64,000 bases of DNA, from NCBI GenBank assembly GCA_035489435.1, contig DATHKG010000018.1. One strand, 5' to 3'. Source of the stretch: DATHKG01 sp035489435 (GTDB lineage: Bacteria > Bacteroidota > Bacteroidia > Chitinophagales > Chitinophagaceae). Position numbers and translations under genes: made by a program. The notes beneath the pieces were generated by a model that did no database searches, was not told the origin of the DNA, and was given only the letters and a program-made list of their open reading frames with translations. Below are positions 52,956 to 60,013 of the stretch, in pieces (position 1 is the first letter of the stretch; each line of letters starts with the position of its first letter).

Positions 52956-53696
52956 ATGAAACGATACGGCCTGATAGGATATCCGCTTGGGCACTCCTTT
53001 TCACGCAAATATTTTTCTGATAAGTTTGCCCGCGAAGGAATCTCCGGTTGCGAATATGAACTGTTCCCGATAGAAAAAATTGAACTGCTGCCGCGCCTGC
53101 TGGCCAGCTATCCTGATCTGGAAGGATTAAATGTAACTATACCTTATAAAAAGGAAGTAATATTATATCTGACTGACAGGAGTAACATTCCCGAAGGTTT
53201 GAATGCCTGCAATTGCATCAGGATTAAAGATGGTAACCTTACCGGCTTTAATACCGATGTAACAGGCTTCCGCTTAAGCATCAGGCCCATGTTAAAGCCA
53301 AACCATACCCATGCCCTGATATTAGGGAACGGAGGCGCTACAGCTGCGGTAAAACATGCACTTCGTGAACTGCAGCTTCAATATTCCGTTGTGAGCCGCC
53401 GGCGCTCAACGGAAGTCGACCTGATTTATGAAGATATCAACGCGGATATATTGGGTCGTTACACTGTAATCATAAATACCACTCCGCTTGGAACGATTCC
53501 TGATACCCATCTCGCCCCTCAAATTCCTTATGACCTGCTGGGTCCAGGCCACCTGTTATACGATCTTGTATACAACCCGGAGATAACCACCTTCATGAAA
53601 AATGGACTGGAGCATGGAGCAGCCGTGAAAAACGGTTACGACATGCTGGTTATACAGGCAGAGGAAAGCTGGAAGATCTGGAATACCTCAGATTGA
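52956..53696 (+). CDS. aroE: Shikimate dehydrogenase
   Basis: 246 residues: YGLIGYPLGHSFSRKYF (shikimate-binding SxS), GLNVTIPYKKEV with the catalytic Lys, FNTDVTGF with the Asp, then ILGNGGATAAVKHAL as the NADP motif, and NTTPLGTIPD. It reduces 3-dehydroshikimate. Slightly shorter than E. coli AroE (272) but complete. The gene overlaps the convergent thioesterase gene by nine bases. Confidence 0.96.
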   Translation: MKRYGLIGYPLGHSFSRKYFSDKFAREGISGCEYELFPIEKIELLPRLLASYPDLEGLNVTIPYKKEVILYLTDRSNIPEGLNACNCIRIKDGNLTGFNTDVTGFRLSIRPMLKPNHTHALILGNGGATAAVKHALRELQLQYSVVSRRRSTEVDLIYEDINADILGRYTVIINTTPLGTIPDTHLAPQIPYDLLGPGHLLYDLVYNPEITTFMKNGLEHGAAVKNGYDMLVIQAEESWKIWNTSD

Positions 53697-54122
53697 ACTG
53701 ATTTTTGTTTTCGCCGCTTCAGGTACAACGCTTATTTTTTTCTGATCATAATTGTAGCAGATCATCCCTGTTTTTGCAGCCGCCACAAGCACAAGTTTCT
53801 CGCCGGTTGATTTTTCAAATTTATAATAGAGATCAAAAGAAACTTTTGAAAAATCTCCTGCACTAACGCTCGCAATGATGGAATCGCCATAGAACAATTC
53901 ATTCTTAAACTCGATTCCTACATCATTCATAATAAGACCGGTTCCTCCAAAATCAAGTTCCGAATATCCATGGTATTTCAGAAACTGCATCCTGGCTTCA
54001 TGCATGATCGATAACACTGAATCATTACCAACATGACCACCATAATTGATGTCGGTGATACGAACGGGAATGGTTACGCGAAAACTAAAGTTTGAAGGAA
54101 GATCGATTTTTATTCTGGCCAA
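53688..54122 (-). CDS. Acyl-CoA thioesterase, hotdog fold
   Basis: 144 residues of the 4-hydroxybenzoyl-CoA thioesterase/YbgC type: RVTDINYGGHVGND-like segment (RITDINYGGHVGND) with the Asp-Gly-His set, SIMHEARMQFL, and FKNELFYGDSIIASV. It hydrolyses acyl-CoA; chain specificity is unknown. It is convergent with aroE with a nine-base overlap and follows a heptamer-repeat spacer on its start side. Confidence 0.9.
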   Translation of the reverse strand: MARIKIDLPSNFSFRVTIPVRITDINYGGHVGNDSVLSIMHEARMQFLKYHGYSELDFGGTGLIMNDVGIEFKNELFYGDSIIASVSAGDFSKVSFDLYYKFEKSTGEKLVLVAAAKTGMICYNYDQKKISVVPEAAKTKISSI

Positions 54123-54144
54123 AGTTTGAAGAAGTTATTTATTT

Positions 54145-54205
54145 AGTTATGAGTTATGAGTTATGAGTGATGAGTGAGTGATGAGTTGATGAGTGATGAG
54201 TTATG
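54145..54205. repeat. Heptamer tandem repeat TKATGAG
   Basis: Three TTATGAG copies (54147-54167) run into TGATGAG, TGAG, TGATGAG, TTGATGAG, TGATGAG and TTATG. It sits upstream of the thioesterase ATG and downstream of the anti-sigma-like gene. Such a simple repeat may vary in length between strains. Confidence 0.9.
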
Positions 54206-54296
54206 TTTTGTTTTCTATATTTTATGGGAAATATTATCATGGATATGCAATAGATGGTGGCAGGTTTCAATGCGTTTGGGTGATGGGCTGGAACAT

Positions 54297-55550
54297 CTAG
54301 AAATTTTCATGGAGAATTTCCTTTAGCTCCATGATGTCAAGGAAGTTTGTGGTGCTTGGAATGAAGGAAGGTTGTGTTAATAATTTTTGCCGCCATTCCT
54401 TGAACAGCCATTTCCACAATGCGCTTTCCTGCAGCGCGATTCCTATATTTTCATCATCGGATCCTGCATTCATATAACTGAGTGCATGAAGGAATTTCTT
54501 TGAGATTTTTGTTTGTTCACCATTGGGACCTGTAACGGTAACATAATTTACATCTGGTGCACTGATCAGTTTTTCATCCATGATAATGTTGCCCTGATCA
54601 TCCCTTATCGGCTGGGTTGGAATGGCAATGTTTTCGCCTGAAGCCACAAGGTCGGTACCATTGATGTTTGCGTAGCTGATATCGGCGTTTGTAATCTCAG
54701 GTTCATAGGATGCCTGTTGAACTGGTAATTCAGACTTATTACGTTTACGGAATATCCTGGCACCCCCGGTTATAGCCATATTGGTGCCTCGTGTACTGAC
54801 AAGAGGTTCGTCATTGCCCGGAATAACTGCCGGGAGTTTCGACTCATCTGCCTTTCCGTTTGCAGGGTTTGTTTTTGCAGTAAGCTGGCGGACAGTACTG
54901 TCACGGGAAACAAAATAATATAAAGCAGATATGGCAACGCCAAGAACCGCAGCAGCGATTGCAATGCGGGGCCAATTAAAAGGAATTACGCGCCCGCGGG
55001 AAGGGCGGTTTTCATTTTTGGAAACGTCTTCCATTGAAGAGGATTCCATTGCAGCGTATTCCTTTTGCGATATTTCCCTGGCAGACTTTTCTGAATCCGC
55101 TGGTTCTTTTGTGGCTGGTTCAGCTGCCAGGAGTTCCCGTTTTACAGATTCCTGTTTTGCTAATTCCTGTTTTGCTAATTCCTGTTTTGCTAATTCCCGC
55201 TTGGCAAATTCCTTTGAGTCCAGTTCCTTAGTTGCCTGTTCATTCAAAGCAAGTTCTTTTACTGATGATTCCAACTCAGATAATGCATCAAAAGCAGGCT
55301 CGGAGGATGGCCATCCGAATTGTGCGGGCGATTCAATGAATTCAGATGAAGTATTCGGTTGTGATAGCCCGGCAGTAATCGCGCTCCAAAGATCAGCAGG
55401 CGGTGCCTGTATATAGCCGGTAAGTTTTTTTGAAATAACAATTTCTTCAGGATGGCACTCTTCATTCAGCCTCAGCGATATGTTTTGCCATGATTCAGCC
55501 GGGGGGACTGATTCGTATTGCTGGAGGCGGTATTGAAAGCTTGTGAGCAT
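54297..55550 (-). CDS. Probable membrane anti-sigma factor, repeat-containing
   Basis: 417 residues from ATG 55550, four bases after the sigma factor stop; ATG 55583 would overlap it by 29. Two short repeats near the N-terminus (PPAESWQNISLRL about 16-28 and PPADLWSAITAGL about 50-62) look like duplicated binding helices. A Glu/Lys-rich segment of about 99-175 contains ELAKQ copies encoded by a 15-bp DNA repeat. One transmembrane helix lies at about 193-215 (AIAAAVLGVAISALYYFV), then a periplasmic domain. Pairing with an ECF sigma factor gene suggests it holds the sigma factor at the membrane; no known domain is recognised. Confidence 0.75.
   Translation of the reverse strand: MLTSFQYRLQQYESVPPAESWQNISLRLNEECHPEEIVISKKLTGYIQAPPADLWSAITAGLSQPNTSSEFIESPAQFGWPSSEPAFDALSELESSVKELALNEQATKELDSKEFAKRELAKQELAKQELAKQESVKRELLAAEPATKEPADSEKSAREISQKEYAAMESSSMEDVSKNENRPSRGRVIPFNWPRIAIAAAVLGVAISALYYFVSRDSTVRQLTAKTNPANGKADESKLPAVIPGNDEPLVSTRGTNMAITGGARIFRKRNKSELPVQQASYEPEITNADISYANINGTDLVASGENIAIPTQPIRDDQGNIIMDEKLISAPDVNYVTVTGPNGEQTKISKKFLHALSYMNAGSDDENIGIALQESALWKWLFKEWRQKLLTQPSFIPSTTNFLDIMELKEILHENF
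55148..55207. repeat. 15-bp in-frame coding repeat
   Basis: ATTCCTGTTTTGCTA occurs three times perfectly (55148, 55163, 55178) with a degenerate fourth unit; the period of five codons encodes the ELAKQ repeats of the anti-sigma-like protein. Confidence 0.92.
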
Positions 55551-55554
55551 AGTA

Positions 55555-56133
55555 TTAACGGGTATACGACTTGTTAGTGTCACTCAGATATTGCGCAACC
55601 TTTTTTTGTAGGATGCCTTTTGCTCTTGCAAGTTGCGATTTACTGGTTCCTTCACTGATCCCAAGCAAATCACCAATCTCTTTATGTGAATATCCTTCTA
55701 TCACGTAAAGATTAAAAACCGTTTTATAACCGGGCGATAATTCCTGGATCAGGTTAATAATATCTTTTTCTGCCAGGCTATCCAGTGCCGTTACATCGTT
55801 GTCCTCAATAGTACTTTCTTCTTTATCGCTAACAGTGGAAAGCCTGGCTGACTTTCGTCTGAAATGTTCAATGGAAGTATTCACAAAAACCCTTCGCATC
55901 CATCCTTCAAAAGACCCTTCGGCCCGAAAACGATGGAGATTACGAAAAACTTTTATAAATCCTTCCTGTAAAAGGTCCTGTGCATCATCGGCATTATTTG
56001 CATAACGCAGGCAAACAGAATACATTTTAGGAGAAAATCTCTTGTACAATTCTTCCTGGATGCGCCGGTCGCCTTCAACCGAACCCTTTATTAAGTCGGC
56101 TTCAGAAAATATATGGTTGCTTTGCTGGCTCAA
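55555..56133 (-). CDS. ECF-type RNA polymerase sigma factor
   Basis: 192 residues. Region 2 (YSVCLRYANNADDAQDLLQE and GFIKVFRNLHRFRAEGSFEG) and region 4 (LIQELSPGYKTVFNLYVIEG, YSHKEIGDLLGISEGTSKSQ) are clear; region 3 is missing as in ECF factors. The downstream gene overlaps or nearly abuts it and encodes the probable anti-sigma factor. The signal it reports is not shown. Upstream is the NTP pyrophosphatase gene, 62 bp away on the same strand. Confidence 0.95.
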   Translation of the reverse strand: MSQQSNHIFSEADLIKGSVEGDRRIQEELYKRFSPKMYSVCLRYANNADDAQDLLQEGFIKVFRNLHRFRAEGSFEGWMRRVFVNTSIEHFRRKSARLSTVSDKEESTIEDNDVTALDSLAEKDIINLIQELSPGYKTVFNLYVIEGYSHKEIGDLLGISEGTSKSQLARAKGILQKKVAQYLSDTNKSYTR

Positions 56134-56195
56134 AATAAATTAAAATTATGCCAGTCGAAAGGCGCCCTGCCTTATCTGGTTGATTGCTTGTTGAT

Positions 56196-56780
56196 TTAAG
56201 TTGAATGATTTATCAGGAAATCTATGAGTTTATCGGCAGCTTTCTTCCGATGACTAACTGCATTTTTTTCACTCATATCCATCTCTGCGAAAGTACGGTT
56301 AGTTCCTTTAGGAAGGAAAACAGGATCGTATCCAAAACCATTCCTTCCGACTCTTTCATTTGTGATTGATCCCTCGCAAATACCTTCGAACAGATGCTCC
56401 CGGCCTTTCCAGACCAGGGAAATCACGGTTCTGAACCTCGCTGACCTGTCGGCTTTACCATCCAGCTTCTCAAGTAATTTATCGATGTTTTTATCGAATG
56501 ACTTTTCATCTCCCGCATACCTGGCGCTTAAAACACCAGGGTCACCATTCAAAGCCGCCACCTCCAGCCCCGTGTCCTCACTGAAACAATCAAGACCGGT
56601 CAGTTTTTTTATTGTCGCTGACTTTTCACTTGCATTTTGTTCGAGCGTCGGGTGAGGTTCCGGAATATCTATGTTGACACCGGCTTCAGCAAGCGTAATA
56701 ACAGTGATTTGGTTTCCGATCGCGGACTGAATCTCCTCTACCTTGTGCTGGTTATTGGTCGCAAAGATTATAGACTGCAT
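56196..56780 (-). CDS. rdgB: XTP/dITP diphosphatase, RdgB/HAM1 family
   Basis: 194 residues: IFATNNQHKVEEIQ at the start (substrate loop), CFSEDTGLEVAALNGDPGVL with the metal-binding acidic residues, SARYAGD, and NGFGYDPVFLP with FAEMDMSEKNAVSHRKKA near the end, all diagnostic. It removes non-canonical purine triphosphates. The upstream hypothetical gene ends 3 bp before its start, so both are one unit. Confidence 0.96.
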   Translation of the reverse strand: MQSIIFATNNQHKVEEIQSAIGNQITVITLAEAGVNIDIPEPHPTLEQNASEKSATIKKLTGLDCFSEDTGLEVAALNGDPGVLSARYAGDEKSFDKNIDKLLEKLDGKADRSARFRTVISLVWKGREHLFEGICEGSITNERVGRNGFGYDPVFLPKGTNRTFAEMDMSEKNAVSHRKKAADKLIDFLINHST

Positions 56781-56783
56781 AGA

Positions 56784-57380
56784 TTAAACTCCGAACATTT
56801 TTTTTAAACAATCCCAGAGCTGCTTTTTCAGGCCCTTTGCCGTATCTGTATCCTGGATTAAGGTTTCTATACGAGGAATAGTCAGAAAATTGCATCCGTC
56901 GAACAATTGGGGACGCAACAGCGGAAAACTTAGTGGCAGACCGATTTCGACCGGTTCAACAGCAAACAGTAAAACAAAACCAGGGTCGAGCTGCTCCTTC
57001 AGTTTAGCGATCCCTATGCCGCCTGCTGCATCGTTTAGTATGGCGACATCGCCAAGATTCAGCTTGCAGGCGGAAAGTATTTTAATCAGGAACTGCAGGT
57101 GTTCCTCTGGAATATAAGGATCATCCTTGTACCTGGCAATTACCGAAACCTTTTTTTGGTTTTTTCCAAGAAAGCGATAAAGATCCGTTTTTGGGGTGAC
57201 AGCGGCTTTTATACCCTCCAATCCTTTCTCCATGCCTGGAATTACGGCCTCCGTTGTGAAGGGGACAGCAATTTCATCAGCAGATTTTGGAATTGCTCCC
57301 CTGTCAATATTAGCTGTAATAGAATCCGCATAAAGGTCTGCTATCACAAAATCAGGTAATATGGTATCTTTAAATGACAT
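56784..57380 (-). CDS. Hypothetical protein upstream of rdgB
   Basis: 198 residues, soluble, no signal or membrane segment. Recognisable pattern only in general terms: a start with MSFKDTILPDFVIADLYADS, a middle with FLIKILSACKLNLGDVAILN and a late FDGCNFLTIPRIETLI. No family recognised. The 3-bp gap to rdgB indicates co-transcription; a possible operator palindrome lies 38 bp upstream in the divergent spacer with ilvE. Confidence 0.8.
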   Translation of the reverse strand: MSFKDTILPDFVIADLYADSITANIDRGAIPKSADEIAVPFTTEAVIPGMEKGLEGIKAAVTPKTDLYRFLGKNQKKVSVIARYKDDPYIPEEHLQFLIKILSACKLNLGDVAILNDAAGGIGIAKLKEQLDPGFVLLFAVEPVEIGLPLSFPLLRPQLFDGCNFLTIPRIETLIQDTDTAKGLKKQLWDCLKKMFGV

Positions 57381-57417
57381 GTCTGGATTGATTATGCGCC
57401 TGTTTCAATATTTTTTA

Positions 57418-57433
57418 ACTAACAATTGTTAGT
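57418..57433. promoter_or_regulatory. 16-bp perfect palindrome in divergent spacer
   Basis: ACTAACAATTGTTAGT is its own reverse complement. It lies between the divergent hypothetical-rdgB unit and ilvE, 72 bp upstream of the ilvE ATG, a likely operator for a dimeric regulator. Confidence 0.5.
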
Positions 57434-57504
57434 CGAAATCATGCCGGTTTTTTTGCAGGGCCGAAGTTTGTTTGTTTCTTTGTAACCACAAAAATAATTA
57501 CTTT

Positions 57505-58569
57505 ATGATCGCTGCTCAAAGGTTTCCGGTTACCAAGATTGAAAGGAGCAAACTGACCGATACATCTCTTGAAAATATCCCTTTTGGCAAATATTTCACT
57601 GATTATATGCTCGAGGCAGATTATGAGGGAGGCGAGTGGACAAATGTTGAGATTAAGCCATATCAGCCACTGGTATTGCATCCGTCTCTGGCGGCATTGC
57701 ACTACGGCCAGTCTATTTTCGAGGGGATAAAAGCTTACAGGCTCCAGAATGGAGATATTTCCATATTCCGGCCTATGGACAACTTTAAAAGGTTCAACCT
57801 TTCAGCCGAAAGAATGCAGATGCCCACTATTCCGTCTGAAATTTTTATTGAAGGAATGCGGCAACTTATTGCGCTGGACAGTAGCTGGATACCGGACAAA
57901 AAGGATCATGCACTTTATATCAGGCCTTTTATGTTTTCTGCTGATGAAGTTATCGGGGTAAGACCTTCTGAAACCTATAAATTCCTCATACTGCTTAGCC
58001 CCACCGGTCCTTATTACGCCGATCCGATGCGGATTTACGTGGAGGAAAATTATACCAGGGCCGCACCGGGGGGAGTAGGATATGCTAAGGTGGCCGGTAA
58101 CTATGGGAGTAGCATGCTTGCGACGGCGGAAGCAAAGAAAAAAGGTTATGACCAGGTATTATGGACCGATGCGTTTGAGCATAAATATGTACAGGAAATC
58201 GGTACCATGAACGTATTTTTTATAATTGGTAATAAGGCCTGTACCCCGGATCTTGAAAATAGTACGATACTTGCCGGTGTAACCAGGGACAGCGCCATAA
58301 AGGTGTTAAGCGCGATGGGCTACGAGGTGGAAGAGCGCCCGATAAATATTGATGAGATCTGTGAAGCCTACCAGGCGGGAAACCTGAAAGAAGTTTTTGG
58401 TACAGGTACGGCAGCAACTATCTCTATGATACGCGAACTGCGATATAAGAATTTCGTAATGTATTTCCAGGAGGAAAACTGGGTTGCGGGCCCTGGTTTG
58501 AAAAAGCAATTAGATGCTATCCGTGAAGGAAGAACAGAAGACCCATATGGTTGGTTATTAAAAGTTTAA
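57505..58569 (+). CDS. ilvE: Branched-chain amino acid aminotransferase
   Basis: 354 residues from ATG 57505 (TTG 57472 rejected). Fold-type IV PLP enzyme: LHYGQSIFEGIKAYR, the Schiff-base Lys in GYAKVAGNYGSS, then QEIGTMNVFF, ILAGVTRDS and EVFGTGTAATIS. Size and these segments match eukaryote-like BCAT (type II). It transaminates Leu, Ile and Val keto acids. A 16-bp palindrome lies upstream. Confidence 0.97.
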   Translation: MIAAQRFPVTKIERSKLTDTSLENIPFGKYFTDYMLEADYEGGEWTNVEIKPYQPLVLHPSLAALHYGQSIFEGIKAYRLQNGDISIFRPMDNFKRFNLSAERMQMPTIPSEIFIEGMRQLIALDSSWIPDKKDHALYIRPFMFSADEVIGVRPSETYKFLILLSPTGPYYADPMRIYVEENYTRAAPGGVGYAKVAGNYGSSMLATAEAKKKGYDQVLWTDAFEHKYVQEIGTMNVFFIIGNKACTPDLENSTILAGVTRDSAIKVLSAMGYEVEERPINIDEICEAYQAGNLKEVFGTGTAATISMIRELRYKNFVMYFQEENWVAGPGLKKQLDAIREGRTEDPYGWLLKV

Positions 58570-58646
58570 TTGCTGTTGTTATCGGGGGCGAATTATTTTA
58601 TTTGGATTTTTTTTAAGCTTGTTTTCCATTTTAAGATAAAAGTCAT

Positions 58647-58654
58647 TACCTTTG
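58647..58654 (+). promoter_or_regulatory. Bacteroidota -7 box TACCTTTG for rpsL
   Basis: An exact TAnnTTTG element 25 bp upstream of the rpsL ATG. Confidence 0.6.
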
Positions 58655-58679
58655 CCCTCCCAAATTTAAAAGGTTCAGA

Positions 58680-59060
58680 ATGCCTACTATTCAACAATTG
58701 GTAAGAAAAGGAAGAGAGATAATTAAAGCGAAAAGTAAGTCCAGGGCACTGGATTCCTGTCCGTTCCGGAGAGGGGTCTGTACCAGGGTTTATACCACAA
58801 CGCCTAAAAAGCCAAACTCGGCGCTACGTAAAGTTGCGAAGGTTCGTTTGACTAATAAGGTTGAAGTGATCGCATATATCCCGGGTGAAGGTCATAATCT
58901 GCAGGAGCACTCTATCGTATTGGTAAGAGGTGGTCGTGTGAAAGATTTACCCGGTGTACGTTATCACATTGTTCGTGGTAGTCTAGATACTGCTGGTGTA
59001 AAGGACCGCAAACAAAGCCGCTCCAAGTATGGTACTAAGCGCGAAAAAGCTAAAAAATAA
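58680..59060 (+). CDS. rpsL: 30S ribosomal protein S12
   Basis: 126 residues with the decoding-centre stretches TTTPKKPNSALRKVAKV and GRVKDLPGVRYHIVRG. Both lysines usually altered in streptomycin-resistant mutants are Lys here. It starts the str operon, with rpsG 24 bp downstream. Confidence 0.98.
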   Translation: MPTIQQLVRKGREIIKAKSKSRALDSCPFRRGVCTRVYTTTPKKPNSALRKVAKVRLTNKVEVIAYIPGEGHNLQEHSIVLVRGGRVKDLPGVRYHIVRGSLDTAGVKDRKQSRSKYGTKREKAKK

Positions 59061-59084
59061 TAAAGCAACTACAATCATTTATAG

Positions 59085-59552
59085 ATGAGGAAGACTAAAG
59101 CCAAAAAAATCGCCCCTGCACCTGATGCAAGATACAGCGATGCACTTGTGAGCCGTTTTGTCAATAATCTGATGTGGCAAGGTAAAAAGAACACTGCCTT
59201 CAACATATTTTACGATGCAATGGATCGCGTTTCCAAACAAACCGGTGAAAACGGGTATGATATCTGGAAAAAAGCATTAACCAATGTAACTCCTGCAGTA
59301 GAAGTTAGAAGCCGCCGTATCGGGGGAGCTACTTTCCAGATCCCTTCAGAGGTTCGTGCAGATCGTAAGATTTCCCTCAGTATCAAATGGTTGATACGTT
59401 ATAGCCGTGACAGAAACGGACGTAGCATGTCAGAAAAATTATCCCAGGAAATTGTTGCGGCCAGCAAAGGTGAAGGTGGAGCTTTCAAAAAGAAAGAAGA
59501 CACACACCGTATGGCTGAAGCCAACAAGGCTTTCGCTCACTTCCGGGTTTAA
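59085..59552 (+). CDS. rpsG: 30S ribosomal protein S7
   Basis: 155 residues, full length: MRKTKAKKIAPAPDARYSDA at the start, FVNNLMWQGKKNTAFNIFYD, and RRIGGATFQIPSEVRADRK, RRIG.ATYQVP-type S7 signature with Phe for Tyr. It organises the 3' domain of 16S rRNA. A strong terminator follows; fusA is 4.4 kb further on, not adjacent. Confidence 0.98.
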   Translation: MRKTKAKKIAPAPDARYSDALVSRFVNNLMWQGKKNTAFNIFYDAMDRVSKQTGENGYDIWKKALTNVTPAVEVRSRRIGGATFQIPSEVRADRKISLSIKWLIRYSRDRNGRSMSEKLSQEIVAASKGEGGAFKKKEDTHRMAEANKAFAHFRV

Positions 59553-59600
59553 CCAGATTCATCAGAGGTATTAACAATAGTTTCCACCTTATTTTATATA

Positions 59601-59630
59601 AGCCATCCCGCAAGTGCGGGATGGCTTTTT
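59601..59630 (+). terminator. Strong terminator after rpsG
   Basis: AGCCATCCCGC and GCGGGATGGCT form an 11-bp perfect stem with a 4-base loop, then TTTT. It closes the rpsL-rpsG unit. Confidence 0.92.
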
Positions 59631-60013
59631 CTATGGATATTGGTCCATTCCCGCCGTTTCAACCGGTGGAGCGAACGTATTTTCTGCAAAAAATTCGTCT
59701 GACAGGCTTCATACAGTAGATTCGCGCCTGCGTACTTTTACTCAAATACCGTAATTTCTGCAATTTTTTTCCTGGGGGATATTCCAAACCCGGTCCTGTT
59801 ATCTTTCAGCTGTTGGCAGATATAAATTTTTGAAATTCAGCCACTTAATCTTTATGCCTGCCCCTCACCGCCGATTTGGTCTAACGGGAAACCCTTAACG
59901 GCAGAAAGGGTCCAATGGTCGAAAACTAAGGGAATCCACTTGCACCCACCGTAATTTTACTTTTACTTTACACCGAGTATTTGTTCTATCCGTAATCCTT
60001 AGAAGTACACACT
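59631..60013. other. Spacer before the surface protein gene
   Basis: 383 bp without a gene. It includes a short imperfect duplication around TAACGG (59882 and 59896). No clear TAnnTTTG box was identified, but a promoter is expected because of the terminator upstream. Confidence 0.5.

Noticed and set aside
54931..55416. 161-codon plus-strand frame with a repeated CFANS pattern
   Set aside because: It is the antisense reading of the 15-bp repeat in the anti-sigma-like gene.
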